The translations under genes were made by a program, and so were the position numbers. The notes beneath the pieces were generated by a model. The model was not told the origin of the DNA, did not search any database, and was given only the letters and a program-made list of their open reading frames with translations. From positions 1 to 48,507 of the forward strand of contig QKHZ01000171.1 of the NCBI GenBank assembly GCA_003249795.1: a DNA stretch of 48,507 bases, read 5' to 3'. Each line of letters starts with the position of its first letter. Within the stretch, counting starts at the first letter, position 1. Positions 37,275 to 45,409 of this stretch are shown in pieces. Source of the stretch: a bacterium (GTDB lineage Bacteria > Planctomycetota > SZUA-567).

Positions 37275-38057
37275 TTACAGTGGAATTGACCGGCGGACAT
37301 TTTCGACAAGCGTTAGATCCAGATCTGCTGCTGCAATCGCCTCGCCCGCGTCTTTCGGGATTTCCACGACGATTTTTCCCCATGGATCGACAATCATCGA
37401 GTGACCGTGGCACTCTTTCTGCGGCGTGCAAAAACCAGCCTGCGCGGGAGCAACTACATACGACTGCATTTCAATCGCACGCGCCCGCAATAAAACCTCC
37501 CAGTGCGCCTGCCCCGTCTGCGCGGTGAATGCCGCAGGAACAAACATCACATTAGCACCGGCGCGACGGAGTTCTGCATAATGGGACGCAAAGCGGACGT
37601 CAAAACAGATCGACAGCCCCGCCGTCCACCCCTGCCCGAGCTTAGCCGTAACAAACGCGTCGCCCGCCACCAGAAACGCACTCTCCCGGTACGATTTTCC
37701 GGGAAGGTCAACATCAAACAGGTGGCGTTTGATATAACGGGCTGCGACTTCCCCTGCCGGATTCAGCAAGACAGACGTATTCTCGCACTTGCCACCCACC
37801 TCAGGTAGAAGCACAGACCCGAGAAGGATCTGGCAGCCAATTTCTTTTGCAAGCTGGGAAAAACGGGCGAGAACGCTTTGCCCATATTCATTCGCAACTG
37901 CGGCCATCTCATGATCAGGGCCGTAAAACACAAAATACTCAGGAAAACAAACAAGATCCGCACCGTTTGAAGCGGCCTGCCGGAAGAACCCCTCCGCACG
38001 CGACAGGTTCTCCGCAACATCCGCACCGGATCTCATCTGAACAAGAGCAACCCGCAT
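37275..38057 (-). CDS. Carbon-nitrogen hydrolase (nitrilase superfamily, Nit1-like)
   Basis: Cleaves an amide (rarely nitrile) bond with a Glu-Lys-Cys triad: Glu40 in CFPEYF, Lys110 in YIKRHLFD and Cys151 in LSICFDVRFASHY. The IKRHLFDVDLPG and SICFDVRF forms resemble the Nit1/deaminated-glutathione amidase branch. Those enzymes repair the dead-end product made when aminotransferases act on glutathione. Other omega-amidases look alike, so substrate is open. 260 aa from ATG 38057 with GGGGGG four bases upstream; the frame extends to 38099 with a hydrophobic stretch that may be spurious. Cytosolic. Confidence 0.92.
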   Translation of the reverse strand: MRVALVQMRSGADVAENLSRAEGFFRQAASNGADLVCFPEYFVFYGPDHEMAAVANEYGQSVLARFSQLAKEIGCQILLGSVLLPEVGGKCENTSVLLNPAGEVAARYIKRHLFDVDLPGKSYRESAFLVAGDAFVTAKLGQGWTAGLSICFDVRFASHYAELRRAGANVMFVPAAFTAQTGQAHWEVLLRARAIEMQSYVVAPAQAGFCTPQKECHGHSMIVDPWGKIVVEIPKDAGEAIAAADLDLTLVENVRRSIPL

Positions 38058-38314
38058 GACGCCCCCCAAAAGAACCAACCCAACGACAGGAAAACTCATT
38101 TCATTATGACTACTCGTGCTGCTTTGTCAATGAAACGCCCACGCCTGCGAAAAGTCGGCACATGCGAAAAATCCATAATAGACTGCGCGCAGAAAAGCCG
38201 CTTGCGTTTTGAGCGGGTCCGGCTAATAATATATTGAACAGACAAAATACTTGATTCCGAATGAGTCCAAATTCCGAGTGACTCCAGACGAAACAACATG
38301 AGCAGGAAAAACAC

Positions 38315-38590
38315 ATGAGCGCTGAAACCGGTAACAGTACCACTGAATCCACGGCAAATAAATCCGATACCGCTGTCACTCGACCGGTCTTTCTGCCGCA
38401 GAAGTCGAAGAAGCTGCCGATCTGGATCAAGATCCCGGTCTTTCCGATCGCGCTGATCATGGGGATCATCATCGGCTCTGTCGCCGGTTGTCTCGTCGGG
38501 CTGTGTTTACTGCTGAGCTGGTGCCAAGACCAGTACGAACAGTTTTTTTATCCCGAGAAAAGCGAATCTGCTGACGCTGCCACCTCCTGA
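38315..38590 (+). CDS. Small single-span membrane protein (91 aa), unknown
   Basis: AGGA is seven bases before the ATG. Residues 1-25 are Ser/Thr-rich and polar, 28-37 basic (LPQKSKKLPIW), 41-68 a single hydrophobic helix with small residues (FPIALIMGIIIGSVAGCLVGLCLLLS), and the end is acidic. Positive residues before the helix suggest N-terminus inside. No family recognised. It is followed 24 bases later by a strong terminator, so it forms its own transcript. Confidence 0.7.
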   Translation: MSAETGNSTTESTANKSDTAVTRPVFLPQKSKKLPIWIKIPVFPIALIMGIIIGSVAGCLVGLCLLLSWCQDQYEQFFYPEKSESADAATS

Positions 38591-38613
38591 AACCGCACCT
38601 CACCCAGACAACC

Positions 38614-38656
38614 AAAACGCTCTCACCTGAAACAGGCCAGAGCGTTTTCTTTTTTC
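38614..38656. terminator. Strong intrinsic terminator between convergent genes
   Basis: AAAACGCTCT (38614-38623) pairs with AGAGCGTTTT (38639-38648), inner CCTG/CAGG stem, then a run of Ts. It ends the small membrane-protein transcript and can also stop the minus-strand SH3 gene. Confidence 0.92.
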
Positions 38657-38710
38657 AATATTAGCGTAAGGTCTGCAAAAGACCGCCAAACGCCGTCTGA
38701 TAACCGAATC

Positions 38711-40324
38711 TCACTGCTGATAACGGCTTTCGTATGTTTCAACCGGCGGTTCGATCTTCAGCGGCGCAGTTTCGATCGGCTTCAGTTCACCCGTCGGCTG
38801 TGCGCCCTCTGTTTCCGGTTCAACGACCCCAGCGGAATCGCCATCAGAAGGATGGGCCGTGGTTGCCGTTGACGTGCTTTTGTTTTCAAACGGGCTGTTC
38901 GGATCGATGACAGAGCCGCCATAATAGGGCGACGTGCGGCTGTTTGTCGAGGACACATCCGTGTCTTCGGTAAAGTCGTTGAAATGCGTCGGTGTCTTGA
39001 CGACCCCGCTGGTGGTTGTGCCAAGCAGGTCGATCTGGTCGACGACGAGAATGTTTGCCTCCCACCCCGGCGCCAACTCAACACGGCCGCTGACCAGAAC
39101 GCGTTTGTACTGATAGTCGGCGAGGTCATACTTTGCCGAGCGCAGCAGGAACATCACCTGTCCGCCCTTGACCAGACGATACGCCGCCGGACGCTGGCCG
39201 ACAAAGCCGATATACTCGACCCAGCCGCTGTACTTACCCGGAACAGAAACATCTTCCTTCGGCATAGGCGTCAGAATCTCTTTTTTCTTCACCAGCATTG
39301 CCTGCTTTTCGGCTTCGGCATCGGCTTCGATCTCGGCGAGTTTTTTGTCCAGTTCATCCATTTCCTGGTCGACCGACTCGCGATACTGCTCAAGCTGTTT
39401 TTTCTCACGTTTTGCAATCTGCCGGTAAACATCAATCTTCGGCGATGTTTTCTTGGCTTCCGCTGCAACGTCTTTCAAACTTTTAGGCTTGTCCTTGCCC
39501 TTGTCCAAACTTGCCGACAGCGGTTCAGGTTCTGCCATCTGCACGTCACCAGAGTAACGGACATACTTGCCAAACACCCACGCGCGCGCACTCACCGGCG
39601 GCTGGATGCGGGCGTACTGGCCGCGGATACCGGTAACGGTAACAACGTCACCCGCTTCGACATAACCGACGACAGTACTTCCCGGCCATGACTTGAACCG
39701 CACCGTCACGCGGCTTCCCTTGATCGTGCGCTGAATGCCAAGCGCAGGGATTTCTACCGGTATCTCGCCATCGATATACTGCAGCGAAACGTACGCGGGC
39801 TGATTGCTCGGATATGCAATCTGGACCCAATCGCCGTTTTTGCCATAGACAGTCACCGGCGTGTCCGGATTCAGCGTCACGATGATCTCGTAGTTGGTGC
39901 TGTTACCGGTGCGGATATTGACGTTTCCTCCCACGATCCGGCCGGGGATACCACCCGCTGCACTTGTCGGGGTAAAGCCGGAACTCGTTGTCGAGGCAAA
40001 GGGATCATCTGAAGATGAAGTAGCGGAGTCTGCGGTTGAAGATGTCGGCCATCCGCTCGTAGCCGGCGCGATCGGCTCAGCAGCAGGTGTCGTTGTTGAT
40101 GAGTCCGACCCGAACGGATCGACGATGTCGGTTGAATCCGTCGTCGACGAAGCAGCAGGCGCAACGGGCGAGGCAGAAGAGTCGGTCGTCGCCGCAGACG
40201 AGTCATCCATCGCAGCAGGCGGCGGCGGCATCGGCAGCAACTCGTCTTCGGTCAAAGCCACCCCCGCAGTAAAAACCGCAACTGTGAGACTTGCCGCAAA
40301 CAGATTCCAAACCTTGCTGCCCAT
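38711..40324 (-). CDS. Exported bacterial-SH3-domain protein with coiled coil
   Basis: 537 aa from ATG 40324, with GGAG seven bases upstream. Signal peptide (VWNLFAASLTVAVFTAGVAL). About 30-125 is Ser/Thr/Pro/Ala-rich and disordered. One SH3b domain spans about 130-200 (GGNVNIRTGNSTNYEIIVTLN, GDWVQIAYPSNQPAYVSLQYI) and a second about 205-265 (VTVRFKSWPGSTVVGYVEAGD). A Lys/Glu coiled coil follows (about 295-350), then a beta-rich domain with YSGWVEYIGFVGQRPAAYRL and a low-complexity tail. SH3b domains usually bind cell-wall peptides, so peptidoglycan attachment or regulation in the periplasm is likely. No catalytic domain seen. Confidence 0.87.
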   Translation of the reverse strand: MGSKVWNLFAASLTVAVFTAGVALTEDELLPMPPPPAAMDDSSAATTDSSASPVAPAASSTTDSTDIVDPFGSDSSTTTPAAEPIAPATSGWPTSSTADSATSSSDDPFASTTSSGFTPTSAAGGIPGRIVGGNVNIRTGNSTNYEIIVTLNPDTPVTVYGKNGDWVQIAYPSNQPAYVSLQYIDGEIPVEIPALGIQRTIKGSRVTVRFKSWPGSTVVGYVEAGDVVTVTGIRGQYARIQPPVSARAWVFGKYVRYSGDVQMAEPEPLSASLDKGKDKPKSLKDVAAEAKKTSPKIDVYRQIAKREKKQLEQYRESVDQEMDELDKKLAEIEADAEAEKQAMLVKKKEILTPMPKEDVSVPGKYSGWVEYIGFVGQRPAAYRLVKGGQVMFLLRSAKYDLADYQYKRVLVSGRVELAPGWEANILVVDQIDLLGTTTSGVVKTPTHFNDFTEDTDVSSTNSRTSPYYGGSVIDPNSPFENKSTSTATTAHPSDGDSAGVVEPETEGAQPTGELKPIETAPLKIEPPVETYESRYQQ

Positions 40325-40893
40325 GTCAGCTCCTCCATCCGGCTTCACGCCGAAGCGCAAATAGCCCTGTTTTCATTTCTCTGTCGATCAAGCGGTTCAA
40401 ACGCCGCCAACCATTACATTTTATCGCATTCCACCGGTTCGGAAACGACAAAATCCCGCCACAATCGGCGGTGCCGGTAGATACACTTGCCCAATTTATC
40501 GGCATCCTTTCAATCTTTTCTGTAATCTTTCTGCAGAAAACCCCCGTTCAACTTTAATCAGATAAGAATCACACACGTTTAGAATGATGCAAAATACCGA
40601 TTGCGGGATCATTGATTCCGGGAAATTTTACACGAAAGAGTTCGCGGAAATATCGATCCCGTGAACAATATTAATGAAAAAACAGGATCACCCTACTGCG
40701 CGAAAGTCTGTTTTCCAACGACCCTATGAAATTGAAGCTCATGCTCAATGATGATACCCGCCGCAGTCGACACGAACGATTAATTCTCTACACAACAAGA
40801 TATTACAGATTTAATTTCACCTATTGCAGAATATATTTCGCCTGCGAATTTACTGAGTTGTATGATAACAATAAGTGAAGGGGAGCAGCAGGC
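40325..40893. other. 569-bp divergent intergenic region with inverted-repeat block
   Basis: Separates the SH3 gene (leftward) from the winged-helix/pseudopilin ORF (rightward). It is AT-rich beyond 40560. It holds a pair of related inverted elements, CGGGATC-N6-TTCCG (40604-40620) and CGGAA-N5-GATCCCG (40645-40661), arranged as a 58-bp dyad. The half-site ACGTTTAG at 40575-40582 resembles half of the LacI operator near 47421. No RNA gene or ORF was recognised. Confidence 0.5.
40604..40661. repeat. Imperfect inverted repeat, possible operator
   Basis: CGGGATCATTGATTCCG at 40604-40620 faces CGGAAATATCGATCCCG at 40645-40661: seven outer and five inner bases match as inverted copies. The left arm is also a near-palindrome by itself. 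It lies about 230 bases before the winged-helix/pseudopilin start. A binding site for that protein or another regulator is possible; no tail of Ts, so not a terminator. Confidence 0.4.
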
Positions 40894-42288
40894 ATGGATT
40901 TGTCAGTGGTACTGCGGGATATCGCCAATCGCCAATACGGCTATTTTTCTGCCAGCCAGGCAAACGATGCCGGTTATGGCAAAGAACTTCAGCATTACCA
41001 TGCAATCAATGGAAACTGGCTGAAAATCGACCGCGGGCTGTTTCGACTCAAAGGATTTACAGATTGTGATGAAAGCGAATTTACCCGGTGGTCGTTGTGG
41101 GCGATGGGACGAAGTCGTGATCAGGTTTGTGCCGTCAGCCATGAAAGCGCACTGTATCATTACAAACTTTTGCATGAAAAACCGACTGCGATTCATTTGA
41201 CGATTCTTATTCCACTGCGCCGAAAAAAAATTCCTCAAGGGTGTATTTGCCATTGTCAGGAACTCGCAGAAAATGAACTATTGCAGAAACAGGGATTTCA
41301 TCTTACAACGCCTGTCCGGACACTCTCAGACATGAAGCCGGATCTGATCCTGAACCAAAAATGGGGTGAAACGGTGCGTCAGGCACGAGCGCGGTGCCTG
41401 CTGAGTGATCAGGAGATGAGAGATTTATTGTCGGATACCTATCGCATTCAATATGCAACGTTACCGGCGAGTGCAGAAAAAGGGGAGATCATGCCTGAAT
41501 ATGCAAATTCCGCGACGGGTTGGAAACATCCGGCCAATGCGCTTGCACCGTCGCGTCCGTATTCGCCCATCGCTTCTGAATTCAGACGCAATCCGGTGCA
41601 CAGCCAGAAGGCGTTCACACTGGTCGAGATTCTGGTCGTCGTGTCGATCATCGCGATTCTTGCCATGCTGATGATGCCTGCGCTGCGCACCGCGCTTGAC
41701 AGTTCGCGCGCGGTTTTCTGCGCTAACAACCTGAAGCAGTGGTGCTATATCATGAACCACTATGCCGAAGACTGGAAAGATCACTTCCCCGCCTCCAAGA
41801 TTGGCCACTCCGTCATTAGTTCATGGTATGATGAAAACGACGTCATTGAAAGTTATGCGGCAATGAACAGTTACGCACGCCGCAAAGCATTTACCTGCCC
41901 CAACTGGCGGGGAGCAAAACAACAGGACTATGCACCAAGCTATTGCCTGTGGTATCCGGACATGTCAGGCGATTATTATGCGCCGCCGGTAAGTTACAGC
42001 CGCCGCCCGAGCAAACTGGTTCTGCTCTTTGACGCCCGGGCACAGTCAGAAACAGCGTTCTATACATGGCTGGCCAGCGGAAACAGTTCCTATACATGGA
42101 CGATCAGTTGGGTGAACGGTCTGAAATCGATGGTGTATAACTCGGCAGCTGATCAGGGATGGTCAGACGCGTACCGCCACCCGAACCGGAGCTTCAATGC
42201 GGCGTTCTGGGATTCGCACGTTGCGCCGCTCAGGGAAGTGGATCTCACGGTTGACCCGACCCATGCAGCGCCGGACCGGGCCAAATAA
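40894..42288 (+). CDS. AbiEi-type winged-helix regulator fused to a prepilin/pseudopilin (DUF1559-like)
   Basis: One 464-codon frame. Residues 1-195 match AbiEi-family antitoxin regulators: a winged helix (YFSASQANDAGYGKELQHYH, KIDRGLFRL), then SHESALYHYKLLHEKP, IHLTILIP and TTPVRTLSDM. Residues about 196-238 are a linker. From Phe241 there is a prepilin segment, FTLVEILVVVSIIAILAMLM, with Glu at +5, cut expected between Ala240 and Phe241. The rest is a pseudopilin ectodomain ending YRHPNRSFNAAFWDSHV, like the H-X9-DG tail of Lentisphaerota/Planctomycetota pseudopilins. No AbiEii toxin gene follows. ATG codon 200 (41491) has GGGGAG upstream, so a separate pseudopilin is possible, though its leader of 41 residues would be long. 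GGGGAG also precedes the first ATG. Next gene downstream is a secreted glycosidase. Confidence 0.85.
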   Translation: MDLSVVLRDIANRQYGYFSASQANDAGYGKELQHYHAINGNWLKIDRGLFRLKGFTDCDESEFTRWSLWAMGRSRDQVCAVSHESALYHYKLLHEKPTAIHLTILIPLRRKKIPQGCICHCQELAENELLQKQGFHLTTPVRTLSDMKPDLILNQKWGETVRQARARCLLSDQEMRDLLSDTYRIQYATLPASAEKGEIMPEYANSATGWKHPANALAPSRPYSPIASEFRRNPVHSQKAFTLVEILVVVSIIAILAMLMMPALRTALDSSRAVFCANNLKQWCYIMNHYAEDWKDHFPASKIGHSVISSWYDENDVIESYAAMNSYARRKAFTCPNWRGAKQQDYAPSYCLWYPDMSGDYYAPPVSYSRRPSKLVLLFDARAQSETAFYTWLASGNSSYTWTISWVNGLKSMVYNSAADQGWSDAYRHPNRSFNAAFWDSHVAPLREVDLTVDPTHAAPDRAK

Positions 42289-42293
42289 ATTCT

Positions 42294-42366
42294 TTACCGG
42301 GCGACGCCCCGGATGAACAAGGTGAAAAACAAGGCTTTGCATTCATTGACACCGGTCTGTGACCGG
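42294..42366 (+). other. Two hairpins between pseudopilin-fusion and glycosidase genes
   Basis: CCGGG/CCCGG (42297-42312) and CCGGTC-tgt-GACCGG (42352-42366) lie in the 154-bp gap. Neither has a T-run. They could slow or process the transcript so that the two genes are expressed at different levels; the second is the tighter. Confidence 0.35.
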
Positions 42367-42442
42367 AGCGGGTGGCGCATGGCCTTTTCAATACTTGTCA
42401 CGAAAACAGATTTTGCTTAAAACGGATCGCAGGAGATTGATC

Positions 42443-45409
42443 ATGAAATTGAAAAGGATTACCAAGGCTCTCATTGTCATTGCGATGGCAAGTGCATCTC
42501 TGGCAAGTGCTGCAGCAGCGGAGTTGACGGCTGTTTCCAATAAACCGGCAAACAATACATTTATCAAAGGAGAGGTTCCGCAATTCACGTTTACCGGCAT
42601 CGGCCTTCCTTCCGATAAACCAATAGCACTTGATATTCATGTCGTGGACGAGTTCGACAAAACAGTTGAAAAGAAGTCAATCAAACTGACAACCGACCAA
42701 AACGGAATCGCCAGCAATACCTATACTGCACCGGCCTCGCGCTACGGGTTTTATAAAATCAACGCATCCTTTTCCGACGGGACGACCGTTGCGGAACTCG
42801 GGAGTAAACCCGCCGGGTTTGTAACCTACTGCGTCGTGATGGATCCGTCCGAGCGCCGTGAGATCGCGCAGAAGGATGCGTTCTTTTTCACAATGGGCTG
42901 GTCGATGAGTGGAGATACGACAAACTATCTGGGCGGCCACTGGAACCTGACCGGCGCTGATTTTTACAAGTGGCGAGGCAACGAACCGAAATACTCGGGA
43001 CAATTTGCCGAAACCCGCGCCAAATATAAAGCCGAAGGAAAACCCTACCGCCAATCGATCTACTCGTTCACAACCGGAACAGGCGAAAACCGCAAGCCGT
43101 GGAAAACGTATGAGTTTGTCTGGCTGTTTAATACGCCGGACTGGGCAATTGAAAAAGGGTCATATTCATATACAGCCGGAATCATGACGCCGGACGGAGA
43201 GAAGGCGTGGGTGCGTTACTGCCGTGATGCAGCGGCTGCGTACGCTGAAGACCATCCCGATGAAACCGAACACCTGTACCAGATTACATGGGAGCCGCAC
43301 TACCCGTGGGGATTCAAGGGGACGGAAGAACAACTGATCCGGATCTATGAACTTGCCTATCCCGCACTGCACGAGGTTGACCCGAAGGCGGTTGTCGTAG
43401 GACCTACAGGCTCGCATTTTCATAACGACTGGCACGAGTCGCTGCTCAAGAAAGGACTGGGAAAATATCTCGACGGTTTTGCGATCCATCCGTACTGTGA
43501 CCTTCCGGGCGAACGCAATAATCTGATACCGCTGATCCGGCAGTTAAAAGAAATCATCCGCAGGGAATGCGGGCGGGATCTTCCGTTGTACGGAACTGAG
43601 CAAGGCGGAATCTCGACCGAAGAGTATGGATTCGCTCTGGGGCAGGCGCAATGCGTTATCCGCGAGCACCTCATCATGCTGGGCGAGGGATATAAAACCA
43701 ATCTCGCATTCCTGACCCATGATTACAGTAAAGAAGCTCCGTACGGATACTACTATAATACCGGCGACATCAAGCATGCGTTTATGACTAAACGCATCCA
43801 ACCCAAACCTGCAGCACCTGCGTATGCAGCGCTGACATCCCTGTTTGACGGGTATAAAACGGCCGGGGCAATCGAATGGTTCGGAAAAACCACGCTGGGG
43901 TACAGCTATGAAATTGGTGATGACGTGCGTTTGGCATTGTGGGACTTTGGTGACGAGCCGCGTGAGATTACGATTCCTGTCGGACGTGAACAGGTGCGTG
44001 TGTCCGACTGGATGGGAAATATTAAAACGGTGTTGACTGCCGGGGGATTTCTGAAGCTGACTCTCGGAAAAGAACCGTGGTATATCCTCGACGTTTCGCC
44101 GAAGCTGTGGGGCTCGCATGCAGAACGGCCGCTGACGACAGACTCCGCTTCCGTCACGGCGTTTCCCGGCACAAAGACATCGGTACGGGGAAAAATTTCC
44201 GCACCTGCGAATCACCCTCTTGATGCAATGTTGACATTCACGCCGGACGCAGCGCTGGGACTGGCTGAAGTCAAACGGCAGGTCAACATTGCCGCAGGCG
44301 GATCAAGCGAATTTGACTTTGATGTCGAGGTTGCGAACACAATCAAAACCAGTGGCTATTCTGCAATCCTCTCGCTTGTTACAAAGGACGGGCATATTCT
44401 GGCCGGAGCGGGATCATCAATCAATGTCTCTGCCCCGCTGCAGATCGGAAATATTGTTCCCGCATTTTCCGCCGACGGCAAATCAAAACAGATTCACATG
44501 ATCATGAACGACCATCAAGGCAACGGTATCCATGGAACCATTACAGGAAATCTGTCCGGGATTCCAGAAAGCGACCGGACGATGGAATTTTCAATCACAC
44601 CGGGTCAGTCTGCACCGGTTGTTTTTGATTTTGGCGCGGTTGATACGATGCCGCAGCAGACCGTATCGGTTGACCTCAAAATTGCAACAAATACCGGGTT
44701 TAAGACAGAAGAGTCACAGCGGATTAACTTCATGGCCGCACCGTATGAGAAAAATCCGATCCGCTCTGCCGCTGATCTGTCGGGATGGAACACAATCCCT
44801 GCACTCACTCTAGCAGGTAGGGAATATATTTTACGTTCTCCGCAATTTTACGAAGGCGAACATGACCTTTCCGCAACGATGCGCTATGCTTGGGATGAGA
44901 AAAACCTGTACTACTGCTGTGTCGTAACCGATGACGCTTTCATGCAGGAATACACAGACTGGAATACATGGGACGGCGACTGTATTCAGCTTGATTTTGA
45001 TTTGGACCCGTTCATGAAAGAAAGCCATTCCGGCAACACCCTCGCCGACAAGGAGAATGCACGCCGCTTCACCCAGATCAGCCTTGCGCTGACCAAGAGC
45101 GGAGTTCAGGCATACAGAACTCTCCCGTGCGCGCGCAAAGGACTGGCGACAGGATTAATCGCAGACACGGATATCGCGCTGGCCATTACGCGGAACGAAA
45201 ACGAAAAACAAACTATCTATCAGGTCGCAATCCCGTGGACGACACTTGGTGCAGATCGCGCTCCTGAGTGCATCGGAATCGCAGCGGAAGTAAACGACCG
45301 CGACGAACCGACGCCAAAACCCCGAACCGATGTCAAAGGTCTGTGTCTCTTTCAAATTCATAAAACTGCCAATCACGGAGTCCTCAGCCTATGTCCTCCT
45401 GTAAAATAA
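42443..45409 (+). CDS. Secreted glycoside hydrolase, clan GH-A-like, with C-terminal CBM9-like domain
   Basis: 988 aa from ATG 42443 (GGAG seven bases upstream). Signal peptide ends ASAAAAELTA. An Ig-like domain (about 30-125) precedes a (beta/alpha)8 region (about 130-500). Glu284 in ITWEPHYPWGF sits like the acid/base of clan A, and Glu386 in LYGTEQGGIS like the nucleophile, about 100 residues later. A beta domain follows (about 500-560), then Ig-like stretches, and the end (about 770-988) resembles CBM9/DOMON: ATMRYAWDEKNLYYCCVVTDDAF, WDGDCIQLDFDLDPF. Family within clan A not recognised; GH39-like is the nearest by motif. It should act on polysaccharide outside the cytoplasm. It overlaps the next gene by 19 bases. 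Confidence 0.83.
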   Translation: MKLKRITKALIVIAMASASLASAAAAELTAVSNKPANNTFIKGEVPQFTFTGIGLPSDKPIALDIHVVDEFDKTVEKKSIKLTTDQNGIASNTYTAPASRYGFYKINASFSDGTTVAELGSKPAGFVTYCVVMDPSERREIAQKDAFFFTMGWSMSGDTTNYLGGHWNLTGADFYKWRGNEPKYSGQFAETRAKYKAEGKPYRQSIYSFTTGTGENRKPWKTYEFVWLFNTPDWAIEKGSYSYTAGIMTPDGEKAWVRYCRDAAAAYAEDHPDETEHLYQITWEPHYPWGFKGTEEQLIRIYELAYPALHEVDPKAVVVGPTGSHFHNDWHESLLKKGLGKYLDGFAIHPYCDLPGERNNLIPLIRQLKEIIRRECGRDLPLYGTEQGGISTEEYGFALGQAQCVIREHLIMLGEGYKTNLAFLTHDYSKEAPYGYYYNTGDIKHAFMTKRIQPKPAAPAYAALTSLFDGYKTAGAIEWFGKTTLGYSYEIGDDVRLALWDFGDEPREITIPVGREQVRVSDWMGNIKTVLTAGGFLKLTLGKEPWYILDVSPKLWGSHAERPLTTDSASVTAFPGTKTSVRGKISAPANHPLDAMLTFTPDAALGLAEVKRQVNIAAGGSSEFDFDVEVANTIKTSGYSAILSLVTKDGHILAGAGSSINVSAPLQIGNIVPAFSADGKSKQIHMIMNDHQGNGIHGTITGNLSGIPESDRTMEFSITPGQSAPVVFDFGAVDTMPQQTVSVDLKIATNTGFKTEESQRINFMAAPYEKNPIRSAADLSGWNTIPALTLAGREYILRSPQFYEGEHDLSATMRYAWDEKNLYYCCVVTDDAFMQEYTDWNTWDGDCIQLDFDLDPFMKESHSGNTLADKENARRFTQISLALTKSGVQAYRTLPCARKGLATGLIADTDIALAITRNENEKQTIYQVAIPWTTLGADRAPECIGIAAEVNDRDEPTPKPRTDVKGLCLFQIHKTANHGVLSLCPPVK

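Noticed and set aside
40894-42288. Classical AbiE toxin-antitoxin pair
   Set aside because: No nucleotidyltransferase (AbiEii) gene lies next to it; the downstream gene is a glycosidase.
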